A stretch of DNA of 64,000 nt. Origin: Clavaria fumosa (Eukaryota; Basidiomycota; Agaricomycetes; Agaricales; Clavariaceae). This document shows positions 1-11,142 of this stretch, in pieces. Under the pieces are notes generated by a model. That model searched no databases, was not told the origin of the DNA, and worked only from the letters and a program-made list of their open reading frames with translations. The stretch lies in the NCBI GenBank assembly GCA_951802425.1, contig OX637801.1, positions 1,798,001 to 1,862,000 of the forward strand. The letters are read 5' to 3'. A program made the translations under genes and the position numbers. Each line of letters opens with the position of its first letter. Positions within the stretch are counted from its first letter, which is position 1.

Positions 1-120
1 TCAAGAAAACACAGATTCATTGTCCCCAGGAAGGGATATCCAATCTTGAATTTGTCTAGGATCCAATGGTGTCACTACAGATACCCAATTGTACTTGGCA
101 AGGAAAGGGTTGAGGTGGGC

Positions 121-585
121 TCAGTCTTCCAGTTCAGGATGAACATCATAGATGGCATGATATGTTGCTGCCACAAATGTTTGTGCAGATGGCTGCGTTG
201 CTGGGGCTGGTGCACATGATGGTACAACAACAGGGTAACAAGCAGCATTGGAATCAAACCAGACCGCCACAGGTGGGTAGTCTTGAACTGAGGATTGATG
301 CTTGTCCTTGACATGCTTGCACATCATCGCTATTGACTTGCAGCCATGACAGCATTGGGGGAATGAGCACCTAAAACCAGCATGGTATGGGATTCCCGGA
401 ATGGCTGGACAGCTGATGTCATGTTCATCAAAATGATCTGATTCATGGATGTTATGCTTGCGAACAAGGAGTTCTAATTGCTCAGGTGAGATGGGGGATG
501 GATCATGGTGCAGGGAACTGTGTTGGTGGCATTGAAGGCAGTGGGGCACAATCCCTATTTGACAAATGATGCATATGAGCAGTCA
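121..585 (-). CDS. OrsD (DUF3505)-like zinc-finger protein fragment
   Basis: An open frame of about 155 codons on the minus strand has the residue pattern of the N-terminal OrsD/DUF3505 domain: an early CIIC pair, a second CLQC pair, an HHDP stretch, a PGIPYHAGF-like segment, then FRCSFPQC followed by MMCKHVKDKH, which gives a C-x4-C...H-x4-H arrangement. In fungi this domain occurs at the start of large, often repeated proteins of unknown role. The frame is open from just after a TGA near 586, so the start shown is the limit of the open frame, not a proven ATG. An Ala/Pro-rich tail follows the finger and the frame ends at 121. I cannot tell whether further exons lie beyond the left edge. The family call rests on motif spacing only. 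Confidence 0.5.
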
Positions 586-2193
586 AAGTGGTTGGTAGAG
601 AATGCAACTGCAAAGGTTAAGAGCGCTTGAAGTGACAATATCTGTGTGGCCATATGGGATACAGAAGACATTGAAGCTATCGCCATCTTCAACATTGCAT
701 TTAGTATCTGTAAGAAATGCTGCAGTAAATCCACTCACTGTCTGTCTGATTTTTGAGTTGCGCTGTTGATCCAATGCCAAGGGGTAAACTTAGCAGGGGT
801 GTTAGGGATGGGAGTAATCCCACAGTTGGAATACAGAGTATGTAGTAATGCATAGCCTACAATCATTCATCATTGTGGCTAGTAGTCATGAGAACCTCTA
901 GGAGCACAGTTCTATTAGTACTCTAAGAGGAGCACTAGCAATAGTGTCTCAGTGGCAAAGCATATCACCTACCACACTCCTCTGTATTGCCTATAGGATC
1001 ACTCTTATGTCACCAGAGTGATTCTGTGGTTCTAGGTAATCTCTGACAAGTCCCATTGACAGGATAATTCCTTACTCCTATTGTGAATAAGAGTAAATAT
1101 GCAAACATTACACAAAGCTATGCAAATCTCATTGCATAATTGCATAGGCATATGAAGGATATATTGTAAGGATGTCATGTTAATACTTTCAGGGTTTCAG
1201 TATGTATGCCCCTCAAAGTAGAGACATTGCATGTAGCATTCTTATAGTCAAATCATTATATCCACCTATGGGACTGTTATTTTGTACCATGTAGCATATA
1301 GGTGTATGCCTACATTTATTGTCTACATGTCTACAAAGTTTCATGGGAAAGCAATAGGAACTGGCTGAGATATTTACAAAAGGAATTATTGTAAATATTG
1401 CACCAAAAATGCGAACTGTTATAGCATGCCAGGTTCCTATTCTACTATTCTGCATATAGTATCAAACTATAGCTATATTTTATCTCTACCTATGTGCAAA
1501 GTTTCATGAGGATTGGTTGAGAGCTCATGGAGTTATTCACAGTTTAGTAAAACTTGTGGACACTCAAAGTGCTGTACCTGCCCAGTTGGGACAGTCATCC
1601 AAAGTCTTGGAGCCATCCATCCTAAAGGGGGATGAGTTTCACAGGGGAACCATATCTAGAAATTATTACTTAAGCAGGAGTGCTTAGATAATTGTTAAAT
1701 CCCAAGGGCAAAGCCAGAACACCTTTTAGGTGGCCAGAGAGTAAGCCAGAGTGACAAAATTGCCTAATTAGGAAGGTTAGAGCAGAGTTTGAACTTTAAA
1801 ATCAAACCTTTGAACTGTCTTTCAAAACTGACTCAGAGGCCCACACACTCATTGGGAGTACTTGTTAATAAATTTACTGTATCAGGCCAATGTACAGCCT
1901 CCTCTGAGTCACTTCAAAACAGCCTTGACTAATTTAGGGAAGTACAAATAGGGGAAATGACTCTGTCTGACTCATTCAGGCACATTTCAGCATATTCTCT
2001 CGAAGACTCAAACTGGGAAAGAGATAAAAATAGTAAATACATATATGGCAAGAGTACATGCCTTATACAATTATTTGAGTATTTTAATATGATTTTATAT
2101 GCATTATTTGTCCATGTATCTCAAAATTACTGTATTTAGTAGATAGCTTGAAAACAATATAAATAGGGCACTGAAAGACATGTTCAGCAGCAC
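586..2193. other. AT-rich intergenic stretch, no gene seen
   Basis: No convincing reading frame. Two blocks near 1325 and 1490 share a phrase of the type AAAGTTTCATG..GATTGGTTGAGAG, which resembles the module found in repeat A elsewhere in the window. A 10-bp inverted pair (GACTCAGAGG / CCTCTGAGTC) lies near 1830 and 1902, too short to name. Confidence 0.4.
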
Positions 2194-2402
2194 TAGTGTT
2201 GCCACAGTTCGGTTAATTTCAGTTAACCAATCTCAAACCGATCTCAAATAAAATCTGTAAAATCGCAGAAAAATTAGAGTAGGTTTAAAATATGTGTAGA
2301 AATCTCCAGAAATATTTCCATAATTTTACAGAATTTATTGAAGTTTTAAAAGCATCGGTTTGAGTTCGGTTAACCGAAATTAACTGAACTGTGGCAACAC
2401 TA
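2194..2402. mobile_element. hAT-type MITE, copy 1 (209 bp)
   Basis: The element begins TAGTGTTGCCA and ends TGGCAACACTA, with further inverted homology through GTTCGGTTAATTT and the TTAACC palindromes. It is flanked by a perfect 8-bp direct repeat, AGCAGCAC, at 2186-2193 and 2403-2410. Eight-bp duplications and TAGNGTTG-like ends are typical of hAT transposons. It has no coding capacity. A second copy at 60622-60819 is in the opposite internal orientation and is very similar, which confirms the boundaries independently. Confidence 0.85.
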
Positions 2403-2696
2403 AGCAGCACCTACTTGACCCCAGAAATTGCCTGATCACCTTAGTCAGCTGAAGCTAAGAGCCAGCACCACTCCCAAAGGAGTTATTAATATATTTGTCC
2501 AACTGATGTGTAAATACCAGTATGGACAAATAGTTGATTATCTCATCAGTGCCTTAGGCTGGTGCGATAATTTTATTATGTAAGCGTAGCCAGGCTATAG
2601 GGCTAAGGACCAAGTGTCTAGTCACACTGAAAGCTTATGTAATGCATGTGCCACGAATATTTTCGTGCTTAGGTAATTTTACTGTTGCTGTCACTG

Positions 2697-3017
2697 TGTT
2701 ACACTTTCACCACATCACCCCCCCTTTTTTCCACTCTTCACACCATGCACATGCCCTTCCCCCTCACATATCACATGCCGCATGCTTTCCCCCTTTTATC
2801 CCATCACTATGACTCATGCCGCCCTCGTTGTGTACACGTGTCGGTCCTTCTTTATTGTGACTCATCGTGACTCGTATCCTTGTATGTATATAAAGTAGCC
2901 ACGCAAGTAACAACTCCTTAGGTTGTTACTTCCAATCACTTACTCCTTTGCTCTCATTTGACCGGCTCCCACCTGAGTCCCTCGAATAACCGAGAGTCAA
3001 CGCAACATTAGTTGACA
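2697..3017 (+). repeat. 5' LTR of gypsy-1
   Basis: Begins TGTTACAC and ends TTGACA, matching 10325-10645 base for base except about nine transitions. It contains a long pyrimidine-rich block after the start and a TATA box in its second half. Confidence 0.93.
2887..2931 (+). promoter_or_regulatory. TATA box and presumed transcript start of gypsy-1
   Basis: TATATAAA at 2887-2894 is followed 33 bp later by AGGTTGTTACTT (2920-2931). That 12-mer is the exact reverse complement of the primer site at 3017-3028, which is expected if transcription starts there and the transcript end primes its own reverse transcription. The 3' LTR has the same TATA box at 10515-10522. The start site is inferred, not measured. 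Confidence 0.6.
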
Positions 3018-3028
3018 AGTAACAACCT
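3017..3028 (+). other. Self-priming primer binding site of gypsy-1
   Basis: AAGTAACAACCT starts at the last base of the 5' LTR. It does not begin with TGG, as a tRNA-primed site would. It is the perfect reverse complement, 12 of 12, of 2920-2931 in the LTR. This is the arrangement known for Tf1 and related chromoviruses, where the first bases of the mRNA fold back and prime. Confidence 0.75.
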
Positions 3029-3048
3029 CTCCCCCCCCTACCTCCTCA

Positions 3049-3679
3049 TGGACCTAGGCACCCACACCCCTGCCCGAGCTGAAGCAAGGCTCGCGTATTT
3101 GGAGAAGACACCCTGGCATGCTTTTGGACAGCGTACGAACGATCCGTCAGGAGGAGAGCCCTCCTTGGACTAGACCAAGACACCGATTTTGAACAATTGA
3201 CGCTGCCGAGCACGCTGTACCGAGCTTATGAAAGCTTTCAGTATCCAAGACATTCCGAGGCTGCCCAATTGGCACCCTGCTACCATTTTGCTACAAGAAG
3301 AATCCTCGTACCGCAGGACTTTGCACGAAACAACCCATTGACCATTGAACACGCCCCCGAGTGGCGAACATTCCGAAGAACGCTCACACAGAAGCTACAG
3401 GCAGTAGCTGACGAACAGAAACACACAGACAAAGACACAGACTTCCTCCAAGGAGACAAGGATTTTACAGATTTTGCTAGCGAGAGTGACTATCAGAGCG
3501 CTCTTGGAGAACTCGAGGAACCTACACATTTGTCTGTTGCGATGCAGACCAACGAAGCACCCCCTATACACCACTCCACCGAGATCCAAACTGACCTTAC
3601 CTTTGGCAGCTTCCAAGACCACCTACATATAAACATCTTCCAGGACCCACCCCAGATTTGGCTCGAAGACCTCGATTGA
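3049..3679 (+). pseudogene. ORF upstream of gag in gypsy-1, frameshifted
   Basis: An ATG at 3049, 32 bp after the LTR, opens a frame that runs to a stop near 3170. A second frame, open from about 3082, continues without a stop to 3679, four bases before the gag ATG. Read together with one frameshift they would make about 210 residues, hydrophilic and acidic toward the C terminus (repeated D, E, Q and T). I recognise no domain. Its place between LTR and gag and its length argue against chance, but it could be a leader that happens to be open. Gypsy-4 is cut before this region, so no relative is available for comparison. Confidence 0.4.
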
Positions 3680-3683
3680 ACAA

Positions 3684-5876
3684 ATGGCCGACGCTGCCCC
3701 CGCACCTGCCCCTGCTCCTGCAGCAGCACCGATAATGCTGAACTTGAAGATCACCCCCTACTCAGGGGAATGAGGAGAGTTCCAAACATTCCTTCGCAGC
3801 CTTCACCTGGAGTTTAGGGTGAACGCTGGCAGATACCCCACAGACTTCCTCAAGGTAGTCTTTACCTTGAGCAATATGACTGAAGGCTACGCCGCTGAAT
3901 GGGCAAATCAAGCAGCCACGGTTTTGCTGGAAGAAGGAGGAGAACAGGTCATTTGGGCGACCTTTGAAGCAAGAATGAGGGAGGCTTTCGCCCCCATCGA
4001 AGACCAAGCCTTGGCAGTCCAGAAGATCAACGTCTTCAGGCAAGTGCAGATGGATGCTGCACAATTCTTTCAGAAATTCGAGATGCTTATGAACCAGGCC
4101 GGCTACGATGAAGAAACGCACTGGAACGTGATCCATGTGTTACTAATGAGAGCCCTACACCCTAAATTGATGGAGAAAGTGCTCTCTTGTGCCGAACAAC
4201 CCGCGGATTACCAGGCCTTTCGGGTGCTCATGATACGATGTAGTAGGCTGTACAGGTGTTGGCTGCAAATAGATGTTCACGGCCGGGTTCTTCAGGGGGT
4301 CTTATTACACAACAGGTACACTAGACAGAACCTTGGAGGATGTGGAGGTTGAGTGCAAAAGGTTCAGAGAGTGAAAATATACATTGTCTGGAGTATCCGG
4401 TATTGGATCCGATAGAGTCCGATGTTTGGATCGAAGGTTCGAGGGGCCGGCAACGATGAAGGCCAGCGGATCAATAGGTACGACGAAAGGTGAGCTTGCT
4501 AAAAATCACAGCACGATGTGGGCATTCAAAAAGCTGGATTTCCGTATAGTCCGGTACATACTTAAGTACATTTTTCTAAGTACAGCATACCCGATTCTAC
4601 GGAAATCTCCGGAAGCTATAGAAGGCAGTGCGATATTGTACAAGGAGTCATATAGGGGTCTTTAATTTGTAAAGGAGTCATGCGGTTCAGAGGGAAGGAA
4701 TATCCGATGACTAGCACATGTCCGGATCGCTCGTAAACTGAAGGAGAGTGTAGGTGGTACAGCAAAGGAGTACTAGGAACAAAGGGCAAGGCAGTGCGAA
4801 GGGTCTGAAACGTATCAATGAATGGATACTTGAAAGGGATCAAAATATGAAATATACAGCATGGTATATGAAATACGGGAATGGGAATGGAATAGTGAGT
4901 GTGTTGAGCGCTGACCATGCTGGAGTGATGAAATGGAAAGGCATAGGCGGTGTGTGTGACCTGTGGGTTGTGATCATCACAGGGAATTAGAGACCGGAGA
5001 GTCCAATGTCGGATATTTATCGGATGTTCAGGATGTTGTCGGACAGTATCAGATCATTATCGGATCGCGTTGGGCGTAATTATCTTGGATGCCAAAATAT
5101 CCAGATAGTCGATATCTGTTAAGTTTCCTTGTTTAAACAACATATCATCCTTACAACGATTAGACCGCCAACACCAGTTGCACACAGCAGTGCAGAGAGA
5201 GATGCAAGCCCAAACGGCACCTGCTCCCCGCCCCACCTGGAACCAACCTGCGCAACGTCTACCCCCTCAGAACCGTTTCTGGCGGTCGCCACAGTGGCAA
5301 CCACAAGTCGCATACCCAGGACCGAACCAATGGGGTGCACCGCCCGCCCAGCAACCCCAGCAAGTGCAATGGCAACAACGTGCACTGCAGCAACAACAAC
5401 AACAACAGCAAGGACCACCGCCTGGACAATGGAACAGGCAACCCCCACCTGGAACGAGACAAGGAACTCCAATGGACACAAGCTGAGGGACTGGTCCCCA
5501 TCGTCCCCTGATCTGCTACAACTGTGGGCAAGTCGGACACCCTGCACAGTTGTGCCCAGAGCCACCCCAACGTCGCGCCATGCCCAGGCAACAAGCGAGA
5601 CTCGGCAGTGCATTCGAGATGCGCTCGCCCCCGTTTTCTCCATACCCAGTACCTGCCTATCCGTCATCACACCCAGCCTCTCTTACGTCGTTCAACCCCT
5701 CCTATGCCGCCTCCATTGCTACCCAGAATAACTTCGAGGAAATGGAGAATACCATCGCGCAGTTGCGGGACCAACTGCATATTCAGCAGAGACCCCGGGC
5801 ACCAACTCCTGGGCCCGAAACCACCGAAGCAACCTCAAACGCTGGAGAACAGGATTTTCAGCAGGGATCCGCCTGA
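3684..5876 (+). pseudogene. gag: Gag of gypsy-1, with nonsense codons and an inserted LTR
   Basis: ATG at 3684. After an Ala/Pro-rich start comes a retrotransposon gag capsid domain (NMTEGYAAEWAN to about 4230, closely matched by gypsy-4), then, beyond the inserted LTR (4239-5155), a Gln/Pro-rich linker, a CCHC zinc knuckle (CYNCGQVGHPAQLC, near 5511-5553) and a short coiled C-terminal tail. In-frame TGA stops lie at 3771-3773 and 5484-5486, the second where AGC-CGA-GGG is expected. The frame resumes exactly when the inserted LTR and one 4-bp duplication are removed. The natural stop TGA at 5874-5876 overlaps the start of pol. Gag forms the particle that packages element RNA. Confidence 0.88.
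4239..5155. mobile_element. Solo LTR (917 bp) inside gypsy-1 gag
   Basis: Starts TGTAGTAGG and ends CATCCTTACA, so it has TGTA/TACA termini, and is flanked by the 4-bp direct repeat ACGA (4235-4238, 5156-5159). Removing it restores the gag frame. It has no long ORF. Read on the minus strand it begins TGTAAGGAT, like the gypsy-3 LTR, so it may come from a related large-LTR gypsy family. No internal region of that family is present here. Confidence 0.75.
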
Positions 5877-8800
5877 GTGCTAAGGCCGGATCCTTATATA
5901 TTGTCCCTGCTCGTCGACATGTAAAACAGTTCGTGAATGATATGCCACTGTTCCCATTGCCAAAAGAGGCCGAGAGGGCTAAGCACACCCTCAAGGACCT
6001 CACCTCTAAGAAGCTCCCAGGATATAATGACGACGTGGACTGGGACACCGATCCCAGAACCACATATGGGAAAGGAGGAGAACAACAATTGGATATGCCA
6101 GGATTCATAACTACGTTGGACACCAAAGAAACCTATGACATCAAACTATTAGTTGACTCTGGCTGCACAATATCTGTTATGGACCTGGAATGGGCCGTCG
6201 CTAGGAAAATAAACCTCACAAGACTTGAAACCCCTATAATATTCAAGAATATCGATGGGACCACAAATGTATCTGGGGCCTTCAAACATTCAGTAGCCTT
6301 ACGACTTAACATTGGAGGCCATGTTGAAATCAAACAGTTTCTATTGGGATGAGTTACCGGCCACCCGGCGATCCTGGGACACGATTGGCTTCGATACCAC
6401 AACCCTAATATCCGGTGGTTTGAGAAGTACATCTGTTTCGACAAATGCAAAAAAAAGGACTGCCACATCGTGGACTATGGCTATGGTTTCCGAAACCTAC
6501 ACAACATGACAACCACACCCGACTGGAAGACCCTATACCCCCAAGTGTTTGCTGGGAAAACTGGCCAGAAGCTACCCAAATCTCTACCGGGAATTGATTA
6601 CGAGATCAAGTTCAAAAATGACCCCGGTTTCTTGCACTCAAAAGTCTACCCACTTACCAACAGAGAAGATGAGGCTTTGAAGGCCTGGCTCAAAGAAAAT
6701 TTAGAAAATGGACGATTAGTGTGGGGAGAGTCAGACTACGTTAGCCCCATCTTCTTCAAAGACGAGGGAGACAAATTGTGACCCATTATCGACTATAAAC
6801 AGCTCAACTCGTTCTGCATAAAAGATATATACCCGCTACCTAGGATCGACGAGATGGTGGCGAGCCTAAAGAAGGCTAAGGTGTTCACAAGCATGGACGT
6901 GGAATGGGGCTACTGGAATGTCGCAATGGCCGAATGGGCACAACACCTCGCCGCAATAATCACCAAATACGGCATGGTGTGGCCTACCATCATGCAGTTC
7001 GGGCTAATGAATGCCCCTTCGGTCTTCCAAAGAAGAATGAACTACATTCTCCATACACTAGTAGCCACTGGAAAGGTGTTCGTATACATCGACGACATTC
7101 TTGTGGCAACAGAGACGATCGAGGAACACTGACGCCTACTACACGAAGTGTTCAGGATACTCCAAGAAAATGACCTCTGCGTCCGAGAGTCAAAGTGCAA
7201 AATAGAACAGTCAGAGGTCACGTTCCTAGGACTGCTCATTTCAGAAGGAAGAATTCGACACTCGCCCAAGAAGTGTAAGGGAATAGCTGACTGGCCTGTG
7301 CCAAAGAACAAACATGCCCTTCAAAAGGGAATTGGGCTGCTAAACTACTTCCGAAGATTTATACAAGGATTCACCACTATCGCCAAGCCACTCTATGAAC
7401 TGCTGAGTGACAACACGCCATATATCTGGACGGACCGACAAGAACATGCCTGGAGGCACCTAATCGATATACTACAGAGTGATGTAGTGCTGGCAATCCC
7501 GCAAGATAATGGCAAGTGGAAAATGGAAGTAGATGCAAGCAATTATGCGACCGGGGGAGTACTATCCCAACAACAGCCTGACGGTGTCTGGCGACCGATA
7601 GATTTTATCTCGAAAACCTTCTCCCCAGCGGAGATGAATTACGCAACATACAACAAAGAATTCCTGGCAATCATCCGCAGGCTAGAAGAATGGCGCCATT
7701 ACCTATTGGGCGCTAAGGACCCCTTTGAAATCCACACTGATCATGCAAACCTTCAATACTTCCAGAAAAGTCAGAAACTCAACCCTAGACAAACACGATG
7801 GCATTCGAAGCTACAGTGCTTCAACTTTGAAGTAAAATATAAACTGGGAAAGACAAACATGAAAGCGGACGCACTCTCCTGACGACCAGACCACTGGGAG
7901 GGAACAGACAAATACGAAAAGCCCACAGTACAGGTTTTCCCTGCTCACCGTCTTGCCACACTGTTGATCCCTGAGCCAACAATTGACCAATTGCTTCTGG
8001 AAGCACATGCAAACACTGTACCACCCAAAGCAATACCCTACAAAAAAGGAGTGGACGGACTCTTCAGACATGAAGGAAAGATCTGGGTACCCCAGGACCT
8101 GGTACACAAGATCCTAATGGAATTACATGACTCTCCACTTGGAGGGCATCCTGGACCCGAAAAGACCTTGGAAAGTGTCACCCGACAATTTACATGGCCA
8201 GGAGTGAAGGAGGATGTAACGGAGTATGTGGCTGGCTGCGAGAAATGTCAAAGGACAAAACCTGACTGGACGAAGCGACGTGCACCCCTACATCCGCATG
8301 CAATACTGCCCTGCCCATGGCACACCATCACTTGGGACCTTATCGGGCCACTATCAAAATCCACCACACATAATGCCATTCTTGTAATATGCGACAAGCT
8401 CACGAAGATGACCCTACTGGAAGCCACAGACATGAAGCTGATGGCACTAGGAGCAGCAAAAATCTTACGGGACAGAGTACTTCGAAGCCATGGTGTACCC
8501 TGCAAGGTGATAAGCGACCGAGGATCCCAGTTTGTCTCCAACTTCATGGAAGAGTTTTACAAAATTATTGGTATAAAAGGGAACCCAAGCACGGTGTACC
8601 ATCCACAAACCAATGGACAAACGGAAAGAATGAACCAGGAAATAGAGATATACCTGCGTTCATACGTCAACTTCATGCAAGACGATTGGTCGGACTGGTT
8701 ACCCACTGCGGAATTCACCCTAAACAACCGGCAACACTCCGCTACCAAGTACAGCCCCTTCTTCTTGAACTATGGCTTCCACCCCCGTATGGGTAACATT

Positions 8801-9409
8801 AGCCTGCCCGATGTGCCACACACCCCAGAAGCCTCTGACTTTGCCGCAAAATTACAGAAAGCCAGAGAAAATGCCAAGAAGGCCATGGAGAAAGCCATGC
8901 AATATATGAAAACCGCTTACGATAAACATAAAAACAAAAAAACACTAGAGTACAAGAAAGGGAACCTAGTCTGGCTAGATGCTACTAACCTGAACACGGA
9001 ACGGCCATCAGAAAAACTCACGGACAGGAGAGTCGGTCCTTTCGTGGTGGTAGAAAAAGTGGGACCGGCCACCTACTGACTCAATTTGCCGGCTACATGG
9101 AGAATCCACCCAGTATTTAATGAAATACTGCTTACGCTGTATGAGGAAGGAAAATTCCCTAACCAAACTCCAGACGAGCGCCCACCTCCCGAGTTAATTG
9201 ACGACCACCTGCAGTATGACGTGGAAGAAGTGCTGAAGAGCCGGAAATACAGACGCAAGCTGCAATACCTGGTGAAATGGGCCGGCTACCCCCATGAAGA
9301 CAACATGTGGGAACCAAAGGCGAATCTGGAGAAGGCGGCTGAGGCAATCGCGGACTTCCACCAAAAACACCCTGAGGCAGCACATTCTCTCACGGTGTCT
9401 TTTGCCTGA
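5873..9409 (+). pseudogene. pol: Pol of gypsy-1: protease, RT, RNase H, integrase, chromodomain
   Basis: The frame begins at the CTGA that overlaps the gag stop; gypsy-4 has ATGA at the same place. Order: aspartic protease with VDSGCTISVMD (near 6150), reverse transcriptase with YIDDILVA (near 7085), RNase H with VDASNYATGG (near 7530), integrase HHCC finger ending CEKCQRTKPD (near 8250), catalytic core with WDLIGP and SDRGSQFVS, and a C-terminal chromodomain around KYLVKWAGYP-type residues (YLVKWAGYPHEDNMWEP, near 9265). Chromodomains target such elements to methylated histone H3. In-frame TGA stops occur near 6350, 6779, 7131, 7880 and 9077, each at a position where arginine CGA fits the family. 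All catalytic motifs are otherwise present. Confidence 0.9.
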
Positions 9410-9515
9410 GTAACTTACATGTTCAGGGTTGAGCTCTTAAAAACAAAAACCACAAACAACTTCACCCACCGAACGCCCTTCCCCCTCTCCTGTAAACACC
9501 TCCCTTCTCTGTACC

Positions 9516-10286
9516 ATGCCGCCCGACCGTACCCCTCAGACCCCACGCCGCGGGACCCCGGGACCGCCCTACTTCGCCCGCCGAGCAGCGGGATGGCCAA
9601 ACTGCCTACCATGCCCGCCACCTGCCGAGACCACCTGCCAACGGCCTGCGCTCGACTTGTGACCTGGGCCTGACCCACAAGGCACACCACCACCGAGACT
9701 CGAATGCCCACCATCGTCCCCCGGCATGACTGCCCGCATGCACCACATCTTGGACGCAGTGCAAATCCCCCACGCACGACAAGTGCTGGGATTGGACCCC
9801 CCACCACTCATGACTGACGACCCCCCTACGCAGATACCGCAATTTCGACAGAACAGAGAACTTCTGGAGCCTGAAGACGACGTCTGGCTCCGAAGGATGG
9901 CTGAACGGCTTAGTATAAGTTTCAGCCACGCGATGTGGACCGAATTGCAGGGACTACAGTTCAAGCAACAACGGCGCATCCTCCGAGCTTCGCCCGTCCT
10001 CGTAGAAATATGGGTGAATTCCCGAAGCACAAGATTGCGATTCGAGGTTCCGCTACCGCCCGAGCCCATCTTGCAAGAAGAGTGGGCCATTCACCATAGC
10101 CGCACAGGCCCCCCCTGGGTCATACCCGTCACCACTGATGTGATGACCCCATGGATCGTCCCTGCCGATGCCTACGAACACCCTCTCGTGCCAGATACAC
10201 GTGACACCAGCATCGACCCCCCCACTGAGCTCGACCCACCAACCGAACCGCAACTGCGAGAACGCCAAGAGAGTCCGGAGGCCTAG
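9516..10286 (+). pseudogene. Extra ORF after pol in gypsy-1 (env position)
   Basis: From ATG 9516 a single frame of 257 codons runs to 10286, broken only by one TGA near 9661 (again where CGA fits). The product is Pro/Arg-rich at the start with a CLPC pair, then has a predicted-helical middle (residues about 100-170, rich in Leu, Arg, Glu) and a Pro/Thr/Glu-rich end. I see no signal peptide, membrane segment or furin-like site, so nothing supports an envelope protein. It lies between the chromodomain and the 3' LTR purine tract, where most chromoviruses have no gene. Function unknown. Confidence 0.5.
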
Positions 10287-10324
10287 CGGGCCCATCGGGA
10301 CGATGGACCACCAGGAGGGAACTA

Positions 10325-10645
10325 TGTTACACTTTCACCACATCACCCCCCCTTTTTTCCACTCTTCACACTGTGCACATGCCCTTCCCCCTCACATATC
10401 ACATGCCGCATGCTTTCCCCCTTTTATCCCATCACTATGACTCATGCCGCCCTCGTTGTGTACACGTGTCGGTCCTTCTTTATTGTGACTCATTGTGACT
10501 CGTATCCTTGTACGTATATAAAGTAGCCACGCAAGTAACAACTCCTTAGGTTGTTACTTCCAATCACTTACTCCTTTGCTCTCATTTGACTGGCTCCCAC
10601 CTGAGTCCCTCAAATAACTGAGAGTCAACGTGACATTAGTTGACA
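10325..10645 (+). repeat. 3' LTR of gypsy-1
   Basis: Matches 2697-3017 with about nine transitions and no indels; followed by the duplicated target CACTG. Confidence 0.93.
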
Positions 10646-11142
10646 CACTGATGTCTTACTATGTATTACAGGTATTAGATATAAATATTTTGTATCTAAG
10701 GAAGGAATAAGAATTAGGCCAAGGTATAAGAGAGTGAAAGGGAGATAGGATAGAGAGGGTATCAGAGAATTAATCTTGGAAGGATCTGCCATCCCATTGG
10801 CAAGATATGAATATTGTCATAGTACAATATTCATATGAATAAACTTAAGTATTTAATATCTCATTGTTGCTTGGATATTAAAGCAAGGTGTAAGAGGATG
10901 AAATAGTCAAGATGACTATGGGGATCCTTTGGTCAATTACCCTTGTTTGAGATATTGATGCTTGAGTCACTATAGAATATTTCTATTTGCTGCCCACATT
11001 AGCAATGCCTTGTAGACAATATTAAGATTATCTTAGTATCTGTTTACAGGAAGGTGTGCAACCAGAAGCTCAATTAGGACATTGAGCTTACCTAGTAATA
11101 ATATTTGAGGTTCCTATTAGGGTTAACTTCAGTTTCCCTTAC
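10646..11142. other. Intergenic, nothing recognised
   Basis: AT-rich, no ORF. A short inverted pair GAATATTGT / ACAATATTC lies near 10810-10832. Confidence 0.35.

Larger units (their letters stand above)
2697..10645 (+). mobile_element. Gypsy-1: full-length Ty3/gypsy chromovirus
   Basis: Two 321-bp LTRs (2697-3017 and 10325-10645) bound the element, and a perfect 5-bp duplication CACTG lies outside them (2692-2696, 10646-10650). In order it carries a small ORF before gag, gag with a zinc knuckle, pol (protease, reverse transcriptase, RNase H, integrase, chromodomain), and a further ORF between pol and the 3' LTR. The LTRs differ at about nine positions (2.8%), all transitions. The purine tract before the 3' LTR is AGGAGGGAACTA. 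A 917-bp foreign LTR sits inside gag. Stops in gag, pol and the last ORF are nearly all TGA, so the copy is dead but complete. Confidence 0.93.

Noticed and set aside
9516..10286. Envelope gene in gypsy-1
   Set aside because: Position fits, but there is no signal peptide, membrane segment or cleavage site, so only an ORF of unknown role is reported.
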